DNA from: Photobacterium obscurum
GTDB lineage: Bacteria > Pseudomonadota > Gammaproteobacteria > Enterobacterales > Vibrionaceae
NCBI RefSeq assembly: GCF_026191635.1
Contig: NZ_JAKRRW010000019.1
Location: 1 to 64,000 of the forward strand
Direction of reading: 5' to 3'
DNA: 64,000 nucleotides
Below, piece by piece: positions 43,812 to 52,834 of this stretch. Under the pieces are notes generated by a model. It saw nothing but the letters and a program-made list of their open reading frames with translations. It had not been told where the DNA came from and ran no database searches. The position numbers were made by a program, and so were the translations under genes. Every line of letters begins with the position of its first letter. Within the stretch, counting starts at the first letter, position 1.

Positions 43812-46655
43812 ATGCAGGTCAATTCCAAACGCCCACTTGATACCGAACCAGAGCAAACAGCACAGTTAGTTCTTCAGCTGATTCAAGCGCTCGTCGATGA
43901 ACTCAAACAAGGGCAACAGCCTGCCTCCCTACTCCAGCTTGACTGCGATTTTGACCATGATCTCGGCTTTGACAGCCTCGCCCGGGCTGAGCTCATCCTA
44001 CGCACAGAGAAACAGTTCGACATTTCGTTACCCGATCAAACACTGGCCACTATTGAAACCCCACGCGATTTACTGCGTGAAGTATTGCAAGCGACAAATC
44101 GGGACAACCCGGTGTTTGATGAGCAGATGGTTGAGCAAATCAAGCTGGATGTTGTCGAATCAGCACCGGGGAGTGTCGAAACCCTTCAACAAGTGCTTGA
44201 CTGGCATGTTAATACCCACCCTGATCGCCCCCACCTTTATGTGTACCAAAATGCGGAACAGGTGATTGAAATCAGCTACCGTACCATCCGCAACAAGGCG
44301 CTAAAAATTGCCAATGGATTGCTTAGGCAGGAGATTGCTCCGGGTGAGTGTGTGGCGATAATGCTACCGACCAGCAATGACTATTTTTACAGCTTTTTCG
44401 GTGTGTTGTATGCCCGTGCGATCCCCGTCCCTATCTATCCCCCAGCTCGACCTTCGCAAATTGAAGACCATTTAAAACGCCATGCCAACATATTACAAAA
44501 TGCCCAGGCCAAACTGCTGATCACCGTCCCCGAAGCCAAACCTGTCTCGCAACTGCTCAAGTTGCAAGTACCTTCTATTAAAGCAATCGTCACCGTAACA
44601 GAGCTCAAGCTTGCCCCTGAGCCACTCAATGTCGGAGATGCGCAGCAGTCAGACATCGCCTTTCTGCAATATACGTCCGGCAGTACCGGCATTCCCAAAG
44701 GCGTAGCCCTCACCCATGCTAATTTACTGGCCAACATCCGAGCCATGGGCAAGGTTGTACAGGCCCGTTCAAGCGATGTCTTTGTTAGTTGGCTACCGGT
44801 TTACCACGATATGGGACTGATTGGAGCCTGGTTAGGCAGCCTCTACCACGCAATGCCGTTGGTGATCATGTCGCCCTTGGTTTTTCTGGCGAAACCTCAG
44901 CGTTGGCTGTGGGCAATTCATCGCCACCGTGGCACATTGTCACCAGCCCCCAACTTTGCTTATGAGCTGTGTATAAACAAAATCGATGATAGCGATCTGG
45001 AAGGCTTGGATCTCAGCAGCTGGCGGCTGTCATGGAACGGTGCCGAGCCTGTCAGCCCCAGCACCATTGAACGTTTTACACAGCGATTTGCAAAATATGG
45101 CTTCCACACCGAAACCATGTCACCGGTCTATGGCTTGGCCGAGTCATCGGTGGGACTCACATTTCCGACTCGAGTCAGGCCGCCGCGCATCGAACGCATC
45201 CAGCGAGAGCCGATGACGCGGTTTGGCCGAGCAATCGCAACCACCAACGATGACCAAGAGGCGATGCAGGTCGTCGGATTAGGCCAGCCTTTACCCGGTC
45301 ATCAAATTCGGATCATGGACGATTTGGGCCGGGAGCTACCCGATAGAGAAGAAGGGGATCTTGAATTTAAAGGCCCCTCTGCCACTCAGGGGTATTACCG
45401 TGATCCAGAGAAAACCAAGGCCCTATACCATGGTGAATGGCTCGAGACTGGCGATCGCGCCTTTACCATAGGTGGTGAATTGTTTCTCACCGGTCGGAGC
45501 AAAGACATCATTATTCGCGCAGGACGAAACATCTATCCCCACGAGCTGGAAGAGGCAGTATGCAATATCCCTGGGATCCGCAAAGGTTGTGTCGCCGCAT
45601 TTGCCAGCCATGACTCTCGCTCAGGCACTGAGCGCTTGATTGTTTTGGCCGAAACCCGTGAAACCGATGAAGCCAAGCTCAAGCAGCTGAGGGAGGTGAT
45701 TAATAATCTGTCTCTGGATTTACTCGGTAGCCCTGCTGATGATGTGGTCGTTAGTCCTCCCCATACGATCCCCAAAACCTCCAGTGGGAAAATTCGCCGC
45801 GCGGCCTGCAAAGAACTGTATGAAGAAGGCAACCTGGGTGTTCGACAACGAGCAGTCTGGTGGCAGGCTCTCCGACTGATGGGCGCAGGTTTAAAACCCC
45901 AGTTAAGACGCTACTGGCGAACGGGGATGGATCTTGGCTACGCCGCTTATATGTGGTTGATAATGGGCCTTCTTGCTCCTGCGGTCTGGTGCCTCGTTGC
46001 CGCTATACCGAATCGAAACTGGTGCTGGGCTGTCACTCGGTTTGGTGCCCGTGCGCTGATCCGGCTCACCGGCACTAAACTCACCATTAAGGGAAAAGAA
46101 AACCTGCCAGACAATAACACCCCCTGTATTTTGGTTGCTAACCACGCCAGTTATCTCGACGGACTGGTAATGGTTGCAGCAACAGAATTCAAATGCCGTT
46201 TTGTTGCCAAGGCAGAGCTATTAAAAAATCCGTTTGCCCGCATTTTCCTCTCAAAGCTAGATACCGAATTTGTTGAGCGCTTCGACGTCAAAAAGGGGGT
46301 CGTTGATGCCAAGCGGATCGCCGGGAGTGCTAAAACCAGCCAGCCTCTATTCGTCTTTCCTGAAGGGACCCTCTATCGTATGGCAGGTCTGCATGAATTT
46401 CATATGGGGGCATTTGTTGCAGCCGTTGATGCCGGGCTCCCCGTTATTCCCATCACCCTATGTGGCACACGATCCAAGCTCAGGGGGAAATCGCTGTTCC
46501 CAAGGCGGGGTGATATCAATATCACCATCAATCAACCACAATACCCAAGTGGTGATGACTGGAATGCGGCTCTGATATTAAGAGATCAAGCCCGGGCGGC
46601 AATTCTGCGTCATTGCGGCGAACCAGATTTGGCCCATAGCCCCGCCGTCAGATAA
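43812..46655 (+). CDS. Fused acyl carrier domain, fatty-acyl-AMP ligase-like domain and PlsC-type acyltransferase
   Basis: 947 residues from ATG 43812, 8 nt after AGGA (an ATG at 43803 overlaps that site). Residues about 15-95 are an acyl-carrier domain with the phosphopantetheine serine in LGFDSLARAEL. Residues about 115-670 are an AMP-forming ligase: FLQYTSGSTGIPKGV, WLPVYHDMGLIGAWLG, YGLAESSVG, LETGDRA and the catalytic lysine in PKTSSGKIRR. Two hydrophobic stretches lead to an acyltransferase at about 740-930 with NHASYLDG and FPEGTLYR. It could activate a fatty acid, load it on its own carrier and transfer it to a glycerolipid. The domain order is reversed relative to Aas. The exact product is unknown. 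Confidence 0.87.
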   Translation: MQVNSKRPLDTEPEQTAQLVLQLIQALVDELKQGQQPASLLQLDCDFDHDLGFDSLARAELILRTEKQFDISLPDQTLATIETPRDLLREVLQATNRDNPVFDEQMVEQIKLDVVESAPGSVETLQQVLDWHVNTHPDRPHLYVYQNAEQVIEISYRTIRNKALKIANGLLRQEIAPGECVAIMLPTSNDYFYSFFGVLYARAIPVPIYPPARPSQIEDHLKRHANILQNAQAKLLITVPEAKPVSQLLKLQVPSIKAIVTVTELKLAPEPLNVGDAQQSDIAFLQYTSGSTGIPKGVALTHANLLANIRAMGKVVQARSSDVFVSWLPVYHDMGLIGAWLGSLYHAMPLVIMSPLVFLAKPQRWLWAIHRHRGTLSPAPNFAYELCINKIDDSDLEGLDLSSWRLSWNGAEPVSPSTIERFTQRFAKYGFHTETMSPVYGLAESSVGLTFPTRVRPPRIERIQREPMTRFGRAIATTNDDQEAMQVVGLGQPLPGHQIRIMDDLGRELPDREEGDLEFKGPSATQGYYRDPEKTKALYHGEWLETGDRAFTIGGELFLTGRSKDIIIRAGRNIYPHELEEAVCNIPGIRKGCVAAFASHDSRSGTERLIVLAETRETDEAKLKQLREVINNLSLDLLGSPADDVVVSPPHTIPKTSSGKIRRAACKELYEEGNLGVRQRAVWWQALRLMGAGLKPQLRRYWRTGMDLGYAAYMWLIMGLLAPAVWCLVAAIPNRNWCWAVTRFGARALIRLTGTKLTIKGKENLPDNNTPCILVANHASYLDGLVMVAATEFKCRFVAKAELLKNPFARIFLSKLDTEFVERFDVKKGVVDAKRIAGSAKTSQPLFVFPEGTLYRMAGLHEFHMGAFVAAVDAGLPVIPITLCGTRSKLRGKSLFPRRGDINITINQPQYPSGDDWNAALILRDQARAAILRHCGEPDLAHSPAVR

Positions 46656-46804
46656 TAAATTAGGCGATCCGAACCATTGTGAGACACCGCGATTCAAATG
46701 GTAGGGTTTTATCCGCATGCTCCATAGCACCCAAAAAAACATCATAGCCATGTATGATGTGTTTAATACTATCTGGAGTTAGTAAAAGGGCTTTTGTACC
46801 GGTA

Positions 46805-47110
46805 TTAACAAAGATCCCGCATAAGAATTTCGTACTCTTCTTTGGCATCATCAATTAATCGGGTCAACTCTCTCGCATCGTTGCTAGAAAGATCAAGATG
46901 CCAGCAACAGTGAGTTGGCTCGCAATGTTCAACACAATCTAAACCGGTTGTTTTCCCGTGCTGTATAAAGCATAAATCTTCAAAATCAGCCTCCAGCTTT
47001 TCATGGTCCTCCTCGATTTCGACCAATAATGAGCCTGTCGGCCTAACAGCAAAGTGGGCATGGTAATGTGTCTTTCCTGCCAGGGTATATGAGCGATACT
47101 TAGCGTACAT
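46805..47110 (-). CDS. Conserved-looking hypothetical protein, 101 aa
   Basis: A 101-residue soluble protein that starts MYAKYRSYTLAGKTHYHAHF, with paired histidines and a cysteine/histidine-rich middle (LDCVEHCEPTHCCWHLDL) that could bind a metal. The C-terminal part is acidic and helical (ELTRLIDDAKEEYEILMRDLC). I do not recognise the family. It lies between the acyl ligase fusion (convergent) and a beta-barrel protein (divergent). Balanced amino-acid use supports a real gene. An overlapping frame at 46660-46854 on the same strand is less convincing. Confidence 0.6.
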   Translation of the reverse strand: MYAKYRSYTLAGKTHYHAHFAVRPTGSLLVEIEEDHEKLEADFEDLCFIQHGKTTGLDCVEHCEPTHCCWHLDLSSNDARELTRLIDDAKEEYEILMRDLC

Positions 47111-47353
47111 TTCTGACTCGAACCTCTATTGTAAAACACCGTTAAAGTATAGATGGCTAAACATATTTGTCGGTAAGTATTTGCAATGATTTCACGTTTA
47201 AAAAATTGTGCCAATCTGCTGCTTTCTCGCTGGTTTTTCCAGTTATCAATCGCAGCGGGAAGCCCTATTCGGAGCCATACTTATAGTTCCATGGAAGCCG
47301 ATGATGGCTTCAATCAACACATTGGAGTCACGGCTCAATTAGGAGCTTCACAA

Positions 47354-47863
47354 ATGAAAACATTATCGATTATCTCAACCTTAGCTTTGGCCTCGATTGC
47401 AGCATCTCCGGCCATTGCGGCAGACACCGAGTGGTTTGTTGGTGCAGGTGTCGGTTACCAGGAAAACAAGATAAAAGGAGATTCTAGAGAAAACGGTGAA
47501 GATAGCACCTATCAGTTACGAGCAGGGGCCATTGTTAACGACAATCACCGTCTGATGGGTTCGTATGGTTATATGGACAAAACCTCACAAGACCTTTTCC
47601 TTGCCTCATATGACTACCTGCATCCGGTAGCAAAACGTTTCCATGTCTTTGCCGGTATCTCTGCGGGTGTGGCTGATAGTAAAATCAACGGCAAGAGTTC
47701 AAGTGACTTTACCTGGGGCGGCCAGGTTGGGGCGAAGTACGACATTAATGACACTTGGTCAACAGATCTGACATACCGTTACTTAGATCAGGATTATGAT
47801 GAGAGCAACACTCAGATCGATTATTCACAGCAAATTGTATTGTCTCTCGACTACAAATTCTAA
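47354..47863 (+). CDS. Small outer-membrane beta-barrel protein
   Basis: 169 residues from ATG 47354, with AGGAG 8 nt upstream; the longer open frame from 47186 reads through untranslated leader. The signal peptide MKTLSIISTLALASIAASPA ends near AIA-A. The mature part has alternating beta strands: TEWFVGAGVGYQ, TYQLRAGAIV, HVFAGISAGVADS, FTWGGQVGAKYDI, DLTYRYLD and a C-terminal strand ending LSLDYKF, where the final aromatic is typical of Bam-inserted barrels. It resembles OmpA-transmembrane/OmpW-sized eight-stranded porin-family proteins. Its function is unknown. Confidence 0.85.
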   Translation: MKTLSIISTLALASIAASPAIAADTEWFVGAGVGYQENKIKGDSRENGEDSTYQLRAGAIVNDNHRLMGSYGYMDKTSQDLFLASYDYLHPVAKRFHVFAGISAGVADSKINGKSSSDFTWGGQVGAKYDINDTWSTDLTYRYLDQDYDESNTQIDYSQQIVLSLDYKF

Positions 47864-47890
47864 ATTGCATTGATTGATAGTGTTAGCAAA

Positions 47891-47919
47891 TCAAAAAAGG
47901 AGAGGCCAGGCCTCTCCTT
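47891..47919. terminator. Terminator between the beta-barrel and chemoreceptor genes
   Basis: AAGGAGAGGC (47897-47906) pairs with GCCTCTCCTT (47910-47919). The run of six A bases before it becomes a T-tract for the minus-strand chemoreceptor gene, so it best serves that gene; the plus gene may also use it. Confidence 0.8.
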
Positions 47920-47950
47920 GTATCAAACAGCAACTTTAATACACGTCTTC

Positions 47951-49987
47951 CTAATGGAAATAGTCAACCTGCTGTTGCAGCTCCTCTGACAACACTTGCA
48001 AGTTAGTCGCACTTTGCGATGTCTGCGCAGCGATATCGCGTCCCTGACGATTCAGGTTGCTAATCTCAGTGGCATTGGTGGCAATCTCTTGCGATACATG
48101 TGCTTGCTCTTCTGACGTTGCGGCGATCACTTCAGACTGGGCAGCAATAGCCGTAACCTGAGTAGTAATGCCTTCAAGAGCCAAACCAGCCTGAGTTGCC
48201 TGCTCGGTGACAAGTTTTCCTTTCTTCTGACTTTCTGACATCATAGCGACGGCACTGCTGGTACAGCCACGCAGCTGTTCAATAATACCGACAACTTCTT
48301 TAACAGACTCTTGCGTGCGGTGGGCCAGAGTACGGACTTCATCCGCTACCACGGCAAAGCCGCGTCCTTGCTCACCAGCACGAGCTGCCTCAATTGCAGC
48401 ATTCAGTGCCAGCAAGTTCGTTTGTTCCGCAATTTCATCAATCATGCGCGTCACCGCCTGAATGTTATCACTCTCACGGCTCACCATATCAATGGCCTCG
48501 GCCGACTGTCTTAGCTGTTCATTCAAGTCCGCGATTTCGACACTTACTTGTGAAACCAGATCCGAACCTGAAGCACTGTCATCGTTAGCCGAACGAACAC
48601 TCTCAGCAATGGCTTCGACTTGCTCAGCAACCGATTTTGCTGACGATGCCATCTCTTCGATAGCTGTAACGACCTGCTCGACCTGCTCCTGCTGAACATC
48701 AGACTGGCCCAGGCTCCGCTGCGCATCATCAGAAACACTGGTTGCCTGTCCCTGAACCGACTCACTGGTATGGCGGATAGCACCAACCAGTTCATTGAGC
48801 TTTGCAGCCATAGAAGATACACCACCGGTCAGGCGCTCTATTTCATTCCCTGACTGGCTATTGCCCTGCTCCATTGACAAGGTCACTTCGCCTTTGCCCA
48901 AACGGTCCATATAACCTGCCAGCGTTGTTAGCGGACGGGTTAGCTTACTCAGGTAAAGACCGAGAATCAGAAAGGTAATCACGCCTGCGACAAGGGCCAC
49001 AATCACAATGACAGTTAACAGCTGCTGGCTGCCTTTGGTGACTTCTTTGATGAACGTGCCACCCAGTAACTTCCAGTTCCAGCCCGGTACCTCAGTGTAG
49101 ACCAGGTATTTTTCTCCCACTACCCCGTTGTATTCATAAGGGTATTTCATCAGGCCGCTTTTCGACTGGAATAACTCCCCAAAAGGCTTGTTGCCGTTAT
49201 AGTCGGCCACATCGATAATTGATGCCCCTTTCTCTTTGATCACTGGATGATAAAGGTAAACACCAAGGTTACTCTCGTCATTATCAACCACGATGGTATA
49301 ACCTGTCTCTCCCCAGCGTATATCAGCCACACTTGAAAAAACCGCTTTTGATGCCTCCTCAATAGAGAGGCCAATAAACGAGATAGCAACGACCTGACCA
49401 CTGGCATCTTTAATCGGTGAATAGTAGGTCAGGTAGTTATGTCCAAATAACACCACTTTGGCGTAGTATGGCTGGCCACTGATCAGCTTGTTATAGCCTG
49501 GATGGCTTAGTCCCAGTTTAGTTCCCAGTGCCCGCTGTCCGCCCCGGTCTTTCAGTGAGGTTGATACACGGATAAAGTCATTACCCGACGCCACGAACAA
49601 AGTCGCTATTGCAGTCGTATTTTGGGTAAAACGATCAACAATTACAGTATTGTTAATCATCGACTCGCCATTTAACGTTACATTTCGTACTTGTTGCCCG
49701 GCAAAGCTTACTGTTTCATTTTCAAAACTTAACCCATGCATATAACCTAGACGAAATGCACTTTCCAGTTCCCTTGCATTCTCTAAGTAGATATCGAACT
49801 GACCTGAAATACTCGCAGCCATTGCATCAAGCTTCGATTGCTGCTCTTTCAGTGTCTGCTCTAGCAATATTTCAGATGAATTACGATAAACAATGGTTGC
49901 TACCGAAGAAAAGGCGATAATAAGCAATACGCTAATCACCAATTTTAATTGAAACCCTATACTTTTATTATTAATTGTTTTCCACAT
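47951..49987 (-). CDS. Methyl-accepting chemotaxis protein with Cache sensor domain
   Basis: 678 residues from ATG 49987 (MWKTINNKSIGFQ), preferred over 50062 because it places the first transmembrane helix at about residues 14-34. A periplasmic Cache-type domain (about 40-320) contains RWGETGYTIVVDNDESNLGVY and VPGWNWKLLGGTFI. A second helix (about 327-348) is followed by HAMP (LTRPLTTLAGYMDRLGKGEV) and the signalling domain with the conserved tip region IDEIAEQTNLLALNAAIEAA. It senses an extracellular small molecule and controls CheA. The ligand is unknown. No che genes are nearby. Confidence 0.93.
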   Translation of the reverse strand: MWKTINNKSIGFQLKLVISVLLIIAFSSVATIVYRNSSEILLEQTLKEQQSKLDAMAASISGQFDIYLENARELESAFRLGYMHGLSFENETVSFAGQQVRNVTLNGESMINNTVIVDRFTQNTTAIATLFVASGNDFIRVSTSLKDRGGQRALGTKLGLSHPGYNKLISGQPYYAKVVLFGHNYLTYYSPIKDASGQVVAISFIGLSIEEASKAVFSSVADIRWGETGYTIVVDNDESNLGVYLYHPVIKEKGASIIDVADYNGNKPFGELFQSKSGLMKYPYEYNGVVGEKYLVYTEVPGWNWKLLGGTFIKEVTKGSQQLLTVIVIVALVAGVITFLILGLYLSKLTRPLTTLAGYMDRLGKGEVTLSMEQGNSQSGNEIERLTGGVSSMAAKLNELVGAIRHTSESVQGQATSVSDDAQRSLGQSDVQQEQVEQVVTAIEEMASSAKSVAEQVEAIAESVRSANDDSASGSDLVSQVSVEIADLNEQLRQSAEAIDMVSRESDNIQAVTRMIDEIAEQTNLLALNAAIEAARAGEQGRGFAVVADEVRTLAHRTQESVKEVVGIIEQLRGCTSSAVAMMSESQKKGKLVTEQATQAGLALEGITTQVTAIAAQSEVIAATSEEQAHVSQEIATNATEISNLNRQGRDIAAQTSQSATNLQVLSEELQQQVDYFH

Positions 49988-50062
49988 GTACCTGCAATAG
50001 AGGATAGCTACCCTCTCACCTTCTGGATATAAAAAACACAATAATGTATTTGCAAAAGGCAT

Positions 50063-50581
50063 ATGTAAATATTTGATTATTACCTAAAGTAATAAGCATA
50101 TCTTTTATTGATCTAGGTTAGCTAACGTTATCCAATAAATGAAAAATTACATTGCTCAAAAATTACGCAACAAAACGCATGCAATGAATGGCATCTGCTC
50201 TTGTGAGCTTAGGTATTTTTCATCATCAATTGTGTATATTATCACTGGGTATACTCTGCCTGTATGCAGATGAACCTGTAGTAAAATATCCGAAATTATA
50301 ACTCCCATTTGAGCAGCTAACTTATCAGCACTCACATAATACAAAATCCTTATAATCAAGCATAGATAAAACTAAAACTCGAATAATTTAACCGTTAGTC
50401 ATTTAAAAACAATGGTTAATAGCAAATAGTAACATTTTCGCTTAAACGCACAAAGACTGACCATGATCAATGAATATAAAATGAGCATTAGACATCTATG
50501 GCCTTTTATCTATTGCAGTGATATTAAATATCAGCATCATTGACAGAAATATCACAAATTTAATAAAAGGAATGTTATTAA
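50063..50581. other. 519-nt AT-rich gap between the chemoreceptor and zinc-ribbon genes
   Basis: Divergent promoter region. A 67-codon minus-strand frame (50156-50359) has no recognisable features and starts in AT-rich DNA, so I do not call it. No strong hairpin or repeat was seen. Confidence 0.4.
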
Positions 50582-50785
50582 ATGCTTTGTCCTGAATGTA
50601 AACAACCGATGATTAAATCAGTGGATAATAACAACCATTGTACGGATATAAACTGCCCACCTACACGGACTCAATGTCCTAATTGTGAGTCAGACAATAC
50701 CCACATCAAATCAAAAAGCATTACTGATGCTGAAATAGAATGCAAAAGCTGTTCTGAGGTATGGACTATTTCACGTAGCGAATAA
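50582..50785 (+). CDS. Small zinc-ribbon protein, 67 aa
   Basis: 67 residues with four cysteine pairs or knuckles: MLCPECKQ at the start, HCTDINCPP, QCPNCESD and ECKSCSEVW near the end. This arrangement suggests two zinc ribbons in tandem. The ATG follows an AAAGGAATG stretch. The protein resembles small stand-alone zinc-ribbon proteins whose roles are mostly unknown. It is alone, with long AT-rich flanks. The conserved cysteine spacing makes a chance frame unlikely despite the small size. Confidence 0.65.
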   Translation: MLCPECKQPMIKSVDNNNHCTDINCPPTRTQCPNCESDNTHIKSKSITDAEIECKSCSEVWTISRSE

Positions 50786-50954
50786 TCAAAACTCGCACTA
50801 TAACCTATTCAGCAATATTGTAATAAAGAAAGCATGACGAATTCCTTTATTACAATTAATATAGATGTTCACTATTTAATATAGCTCGACATTAAAAGGT
50901 GTCGAGCTTATACAAAGAGCTCTCAATATCATTGTAGCTAGGTTAATTGCACCA

Positions 50955-51314
50955 CTAGTTAACTAACACAACGAGCCAAGTAATCCCGGCAAAAATCATC
51001 GAGACAAAAACGGCGGCGGATCCAATATCTTTCGCCCTGCCCGACAGTTCATGAAGATCTGAACCGATCCGGTCAACCACAGCTTCGAGCGCAGAATTCA
51101 GCAACTCAACAATCACCACCAGAAACAGGCTAGCAATCATTGCCAGTTGCTCCATCTTACTGACGGGTAAAAAGAAGGTGATCCCCGTAAGCATGATCAG
51201 CAGTATAATCTCCATCCGAAAAGCTTCTTCATATTTCCATGCGGCTTTCAGCCCCTGTACCGAATAACCGGTTGCATCAAGAACACGTTGTAGTCCCTTT
51301 TCTCCTGGCTTCAT
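50955..51314 (-). CDS. dgkA: Diacylglycerol kinase
   Basis: A 119-residue membrane enzyme, like E. coli DgkA (about 122). Family motifs are GLKAAWKYEEAFRMEI (with the conserved glutamate) and the signature VELLNSALEAVVDRIG, plus three transmembrane helices at about residues 32-48, 52-70 and 98-117. It phosphorylates diacylglycerol to phosphatidic acid at the inner membrane, recycling lipid from membrane-derived oligosaccharide or lipopolysaccharide modification. It is a single gene between the zinc-ribbon gene and uxuA. Confidence 0.94.
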   Translation of the reverse strand: MKPGEKGLQRVLDATGYSVQGLKAAWKYEEAFRMEIILLIMLTGITFFLPVSKMEQLAMIASLFLVVIVELLNSALEAVVDRIGSDLHELSGRAKDIGSAAVFVSMIFAGITWLVVLVN

Positions 51315-51449
51315 TCCCTAAGCTCGCTCTATTATTCATTACCTGTCTTAATAGTATTACATGTAAATGAAGCGATATACCGTGATGAACAAATATAATA
51401 TCGATAAGCAAGCTGGTATAAATCAAAGATCCGGTCATTTAGGCGAGAA

Positions 51450-51474
51450 AAAAAAGGCCCTGCGGGCCTTTTTT
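51450..51474. terminator. Rho-independent terminator of uxuA
   Basis: AAAAAAGGCCC, loop TGC, GGGCCTTTTTT. The T-tract on the minus strand follows the uxuA stop codon by about 15 nt. Confidence 0.93.
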
Positions 51475-51489
51475 ATAACAACGAATACA

Positions 51490-52674
51490 CTACTTTTGGA
51501 AAAAAGTACGTTTTAATGCCATTTCGAGGCCACGTACTTCTGCCAGCCCCTTCAGGCGCCCTATCGCAGAATACCCCGGGTTAGTTTTCTTCTTGAGATC
51601 ATCGAGCATCTGATGACCATGATCTGGCCGCATCGGGATTAAGCGCTTATCACCAGCTTCATCACGACGTTGCTCTTCTTTCAAAATTTCCATCACCACG
51701 TTATACATATCCACATCACCTTCAAGGTGTGCGGCTTCATGGAAGCTGAGCGGGTTCTTCTCTCGCTGGGTTGAACGCAAGTGAGTAAAGTAAATACGAT
51801 CACCATGTTGTTTAATCATGTTCACCAAGTCATTGTCACCACGGACCCCGTAGGATCCCGTACACATAGTAATACCGTTCATCTGACTTGGGACTTCTGC
51901 TGTCAGCCAGTCTATATCCTCAATCGTCGATACAATGCGTGGCAATCCCAGAATAGGTCTTGGTGGATCATCCGGATGAACAGCCATCTTCAGCCCATTA
52001 GCATCACAGATAGGCATCAGCTCTTTTAGAAAGTGGACCATGTGCTGTCGTAGCTTATCTTTATCTATCCCTTCATAGCGATCAAGCTGGGCTTGGAATT
52101 CAGCCAACGTATAGCCTTCCTCAGCTCCTGGAAGTCCGGCAATAATGTTACTGGTTAGCTTGGCAACTTCTGATTCCGACATATTATTAAAATATGCTTT
52201 CGCCTGTACTTGTTCTTCCTCTGAATACGATGCTTCGGCCCCAGGACGCTTCAATATATAAAGCTCAAATGCTGCGAAAGCTATTTGATCAAAACGCAAA
52301 GCTTTAGAACCGTCTTTCATTTCAAATTCTAAATCAGTTCGCGTCCAGTCCAGAATCGGCATAAAGTTATAACAAACCGTATCTATTCCACATTCGGCCA
52401 AATTTCGAAGGGTTTGTTTATAGTTATTAATCCACTGTTGGAAATTTCCCGTTTGAGTTTTAATTTCTTCGTGAACCGGAACACTCTCAACAACTGACCA
52501 TATCATTCCTTTTTCTTCAATAAGCTTTTTACGCTTTAATATTTCTTCCACTGTCCACACTTCACCATTTGGAATATGATGCAGTGCGTTGACAATTCCT
52601 GTAGCACCAGCCTGACGAATATCATCTAGCGACACAGGATCATTAGGGCCATACCAGCGCCAGGTTTGTTCCAT
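51490..52674 (-). CDS. uxuA: Mannonate dehydratase
   Basis: 394 residues from ATG 52674 (MEQTWRWYGPNDPVSLDDIRQAG), exactly the E. coli UxuA length; a GTG nine bases upstream overlaps the ribosome-binding site AAAGGTGA. Family segments are TGIVNALHHIPNG, VCYNFMPILDWTRTDL, MAVHPDDPPRPILGLPRI and RPDHGHQMLDD, the last two contributing metal and catalytic residues. It dehydrates D-mannonate to 2-keto-3-deoxygluconate, the third step of glucuronate breakdown. It lies 160 nt downstream of the GntR regulator on the same strand; the other pathway genes are on the plus strand. Confidence 0.96.
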   Translation of the reverse strand: MEQTWRWYGPNDPVSLDDIRQAGATGIVNALHHIPNGEVWTVEEILKRKKLIEEKGMIWSVVESVPVHEEIKTQTGNFQQWINNYKQTLRNLAECGIDTVCYNFMPILDWTRTDLEFEMKDGSKALRFDQIAFAAFELYILKRPGAEASYSEEEQVQAKAYFNNMSESEVAKLTSNIIAGLPGAEEGYTLAEFQAQLDRYEGIDKDKLRQHMVHFLKELMPICDANGLKMAVHPDDPPRPILGLPRIVSTIEDIDWLTAEVPSQMNGITMCTGSYGVRGDNDLVNMIKQHGDRIYFTHLRSTQREKNPLSFHEAAHLEGDVDMYNVVMEILKEEQRRDEAGDKRLIPMRPDHGHQMLDDLKKKTNPGYSAIGRLKGLAEVRGLEMALKRTFFQK

Positions 52675-52834
52675 GACAATCACCTTTTACAGACATACTT
52701 AACCCGCTCGAATCAATTATCAAGTTAAGTAATTAACAACTTTAATGAACCGTCACATAACTGTGACAATCCTAAATAAAGGCCAACAAGGACATTGGCC
52801 TAATTTTCTTTACCGAATAGTTTCAGTATCGGTA

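Noticed and set aside
46660..46854. 64-codon minus-strand ORF overlapping the 101-aa gene
   Set aside because: It shares 50 bases with a better supported gene in another frame, has no ribosome-binding site and no family features. A frameshifted extension of the 101-aa gene could not be excluded.
50156..50359. 67-codon minus-strand ORF upstream of the chemoreceptor
   Set aside because: AT-rich intergenic DNA with no recognisable motif or start signal.
52752..52767. GTCACA-TAAC-TGTGAC palindrome between the gntR gene and uxuA as a CRP site
   Set aside because: The half-sites are in the wrong order and spacing for CRP. It may be only a small RNA hairpin.
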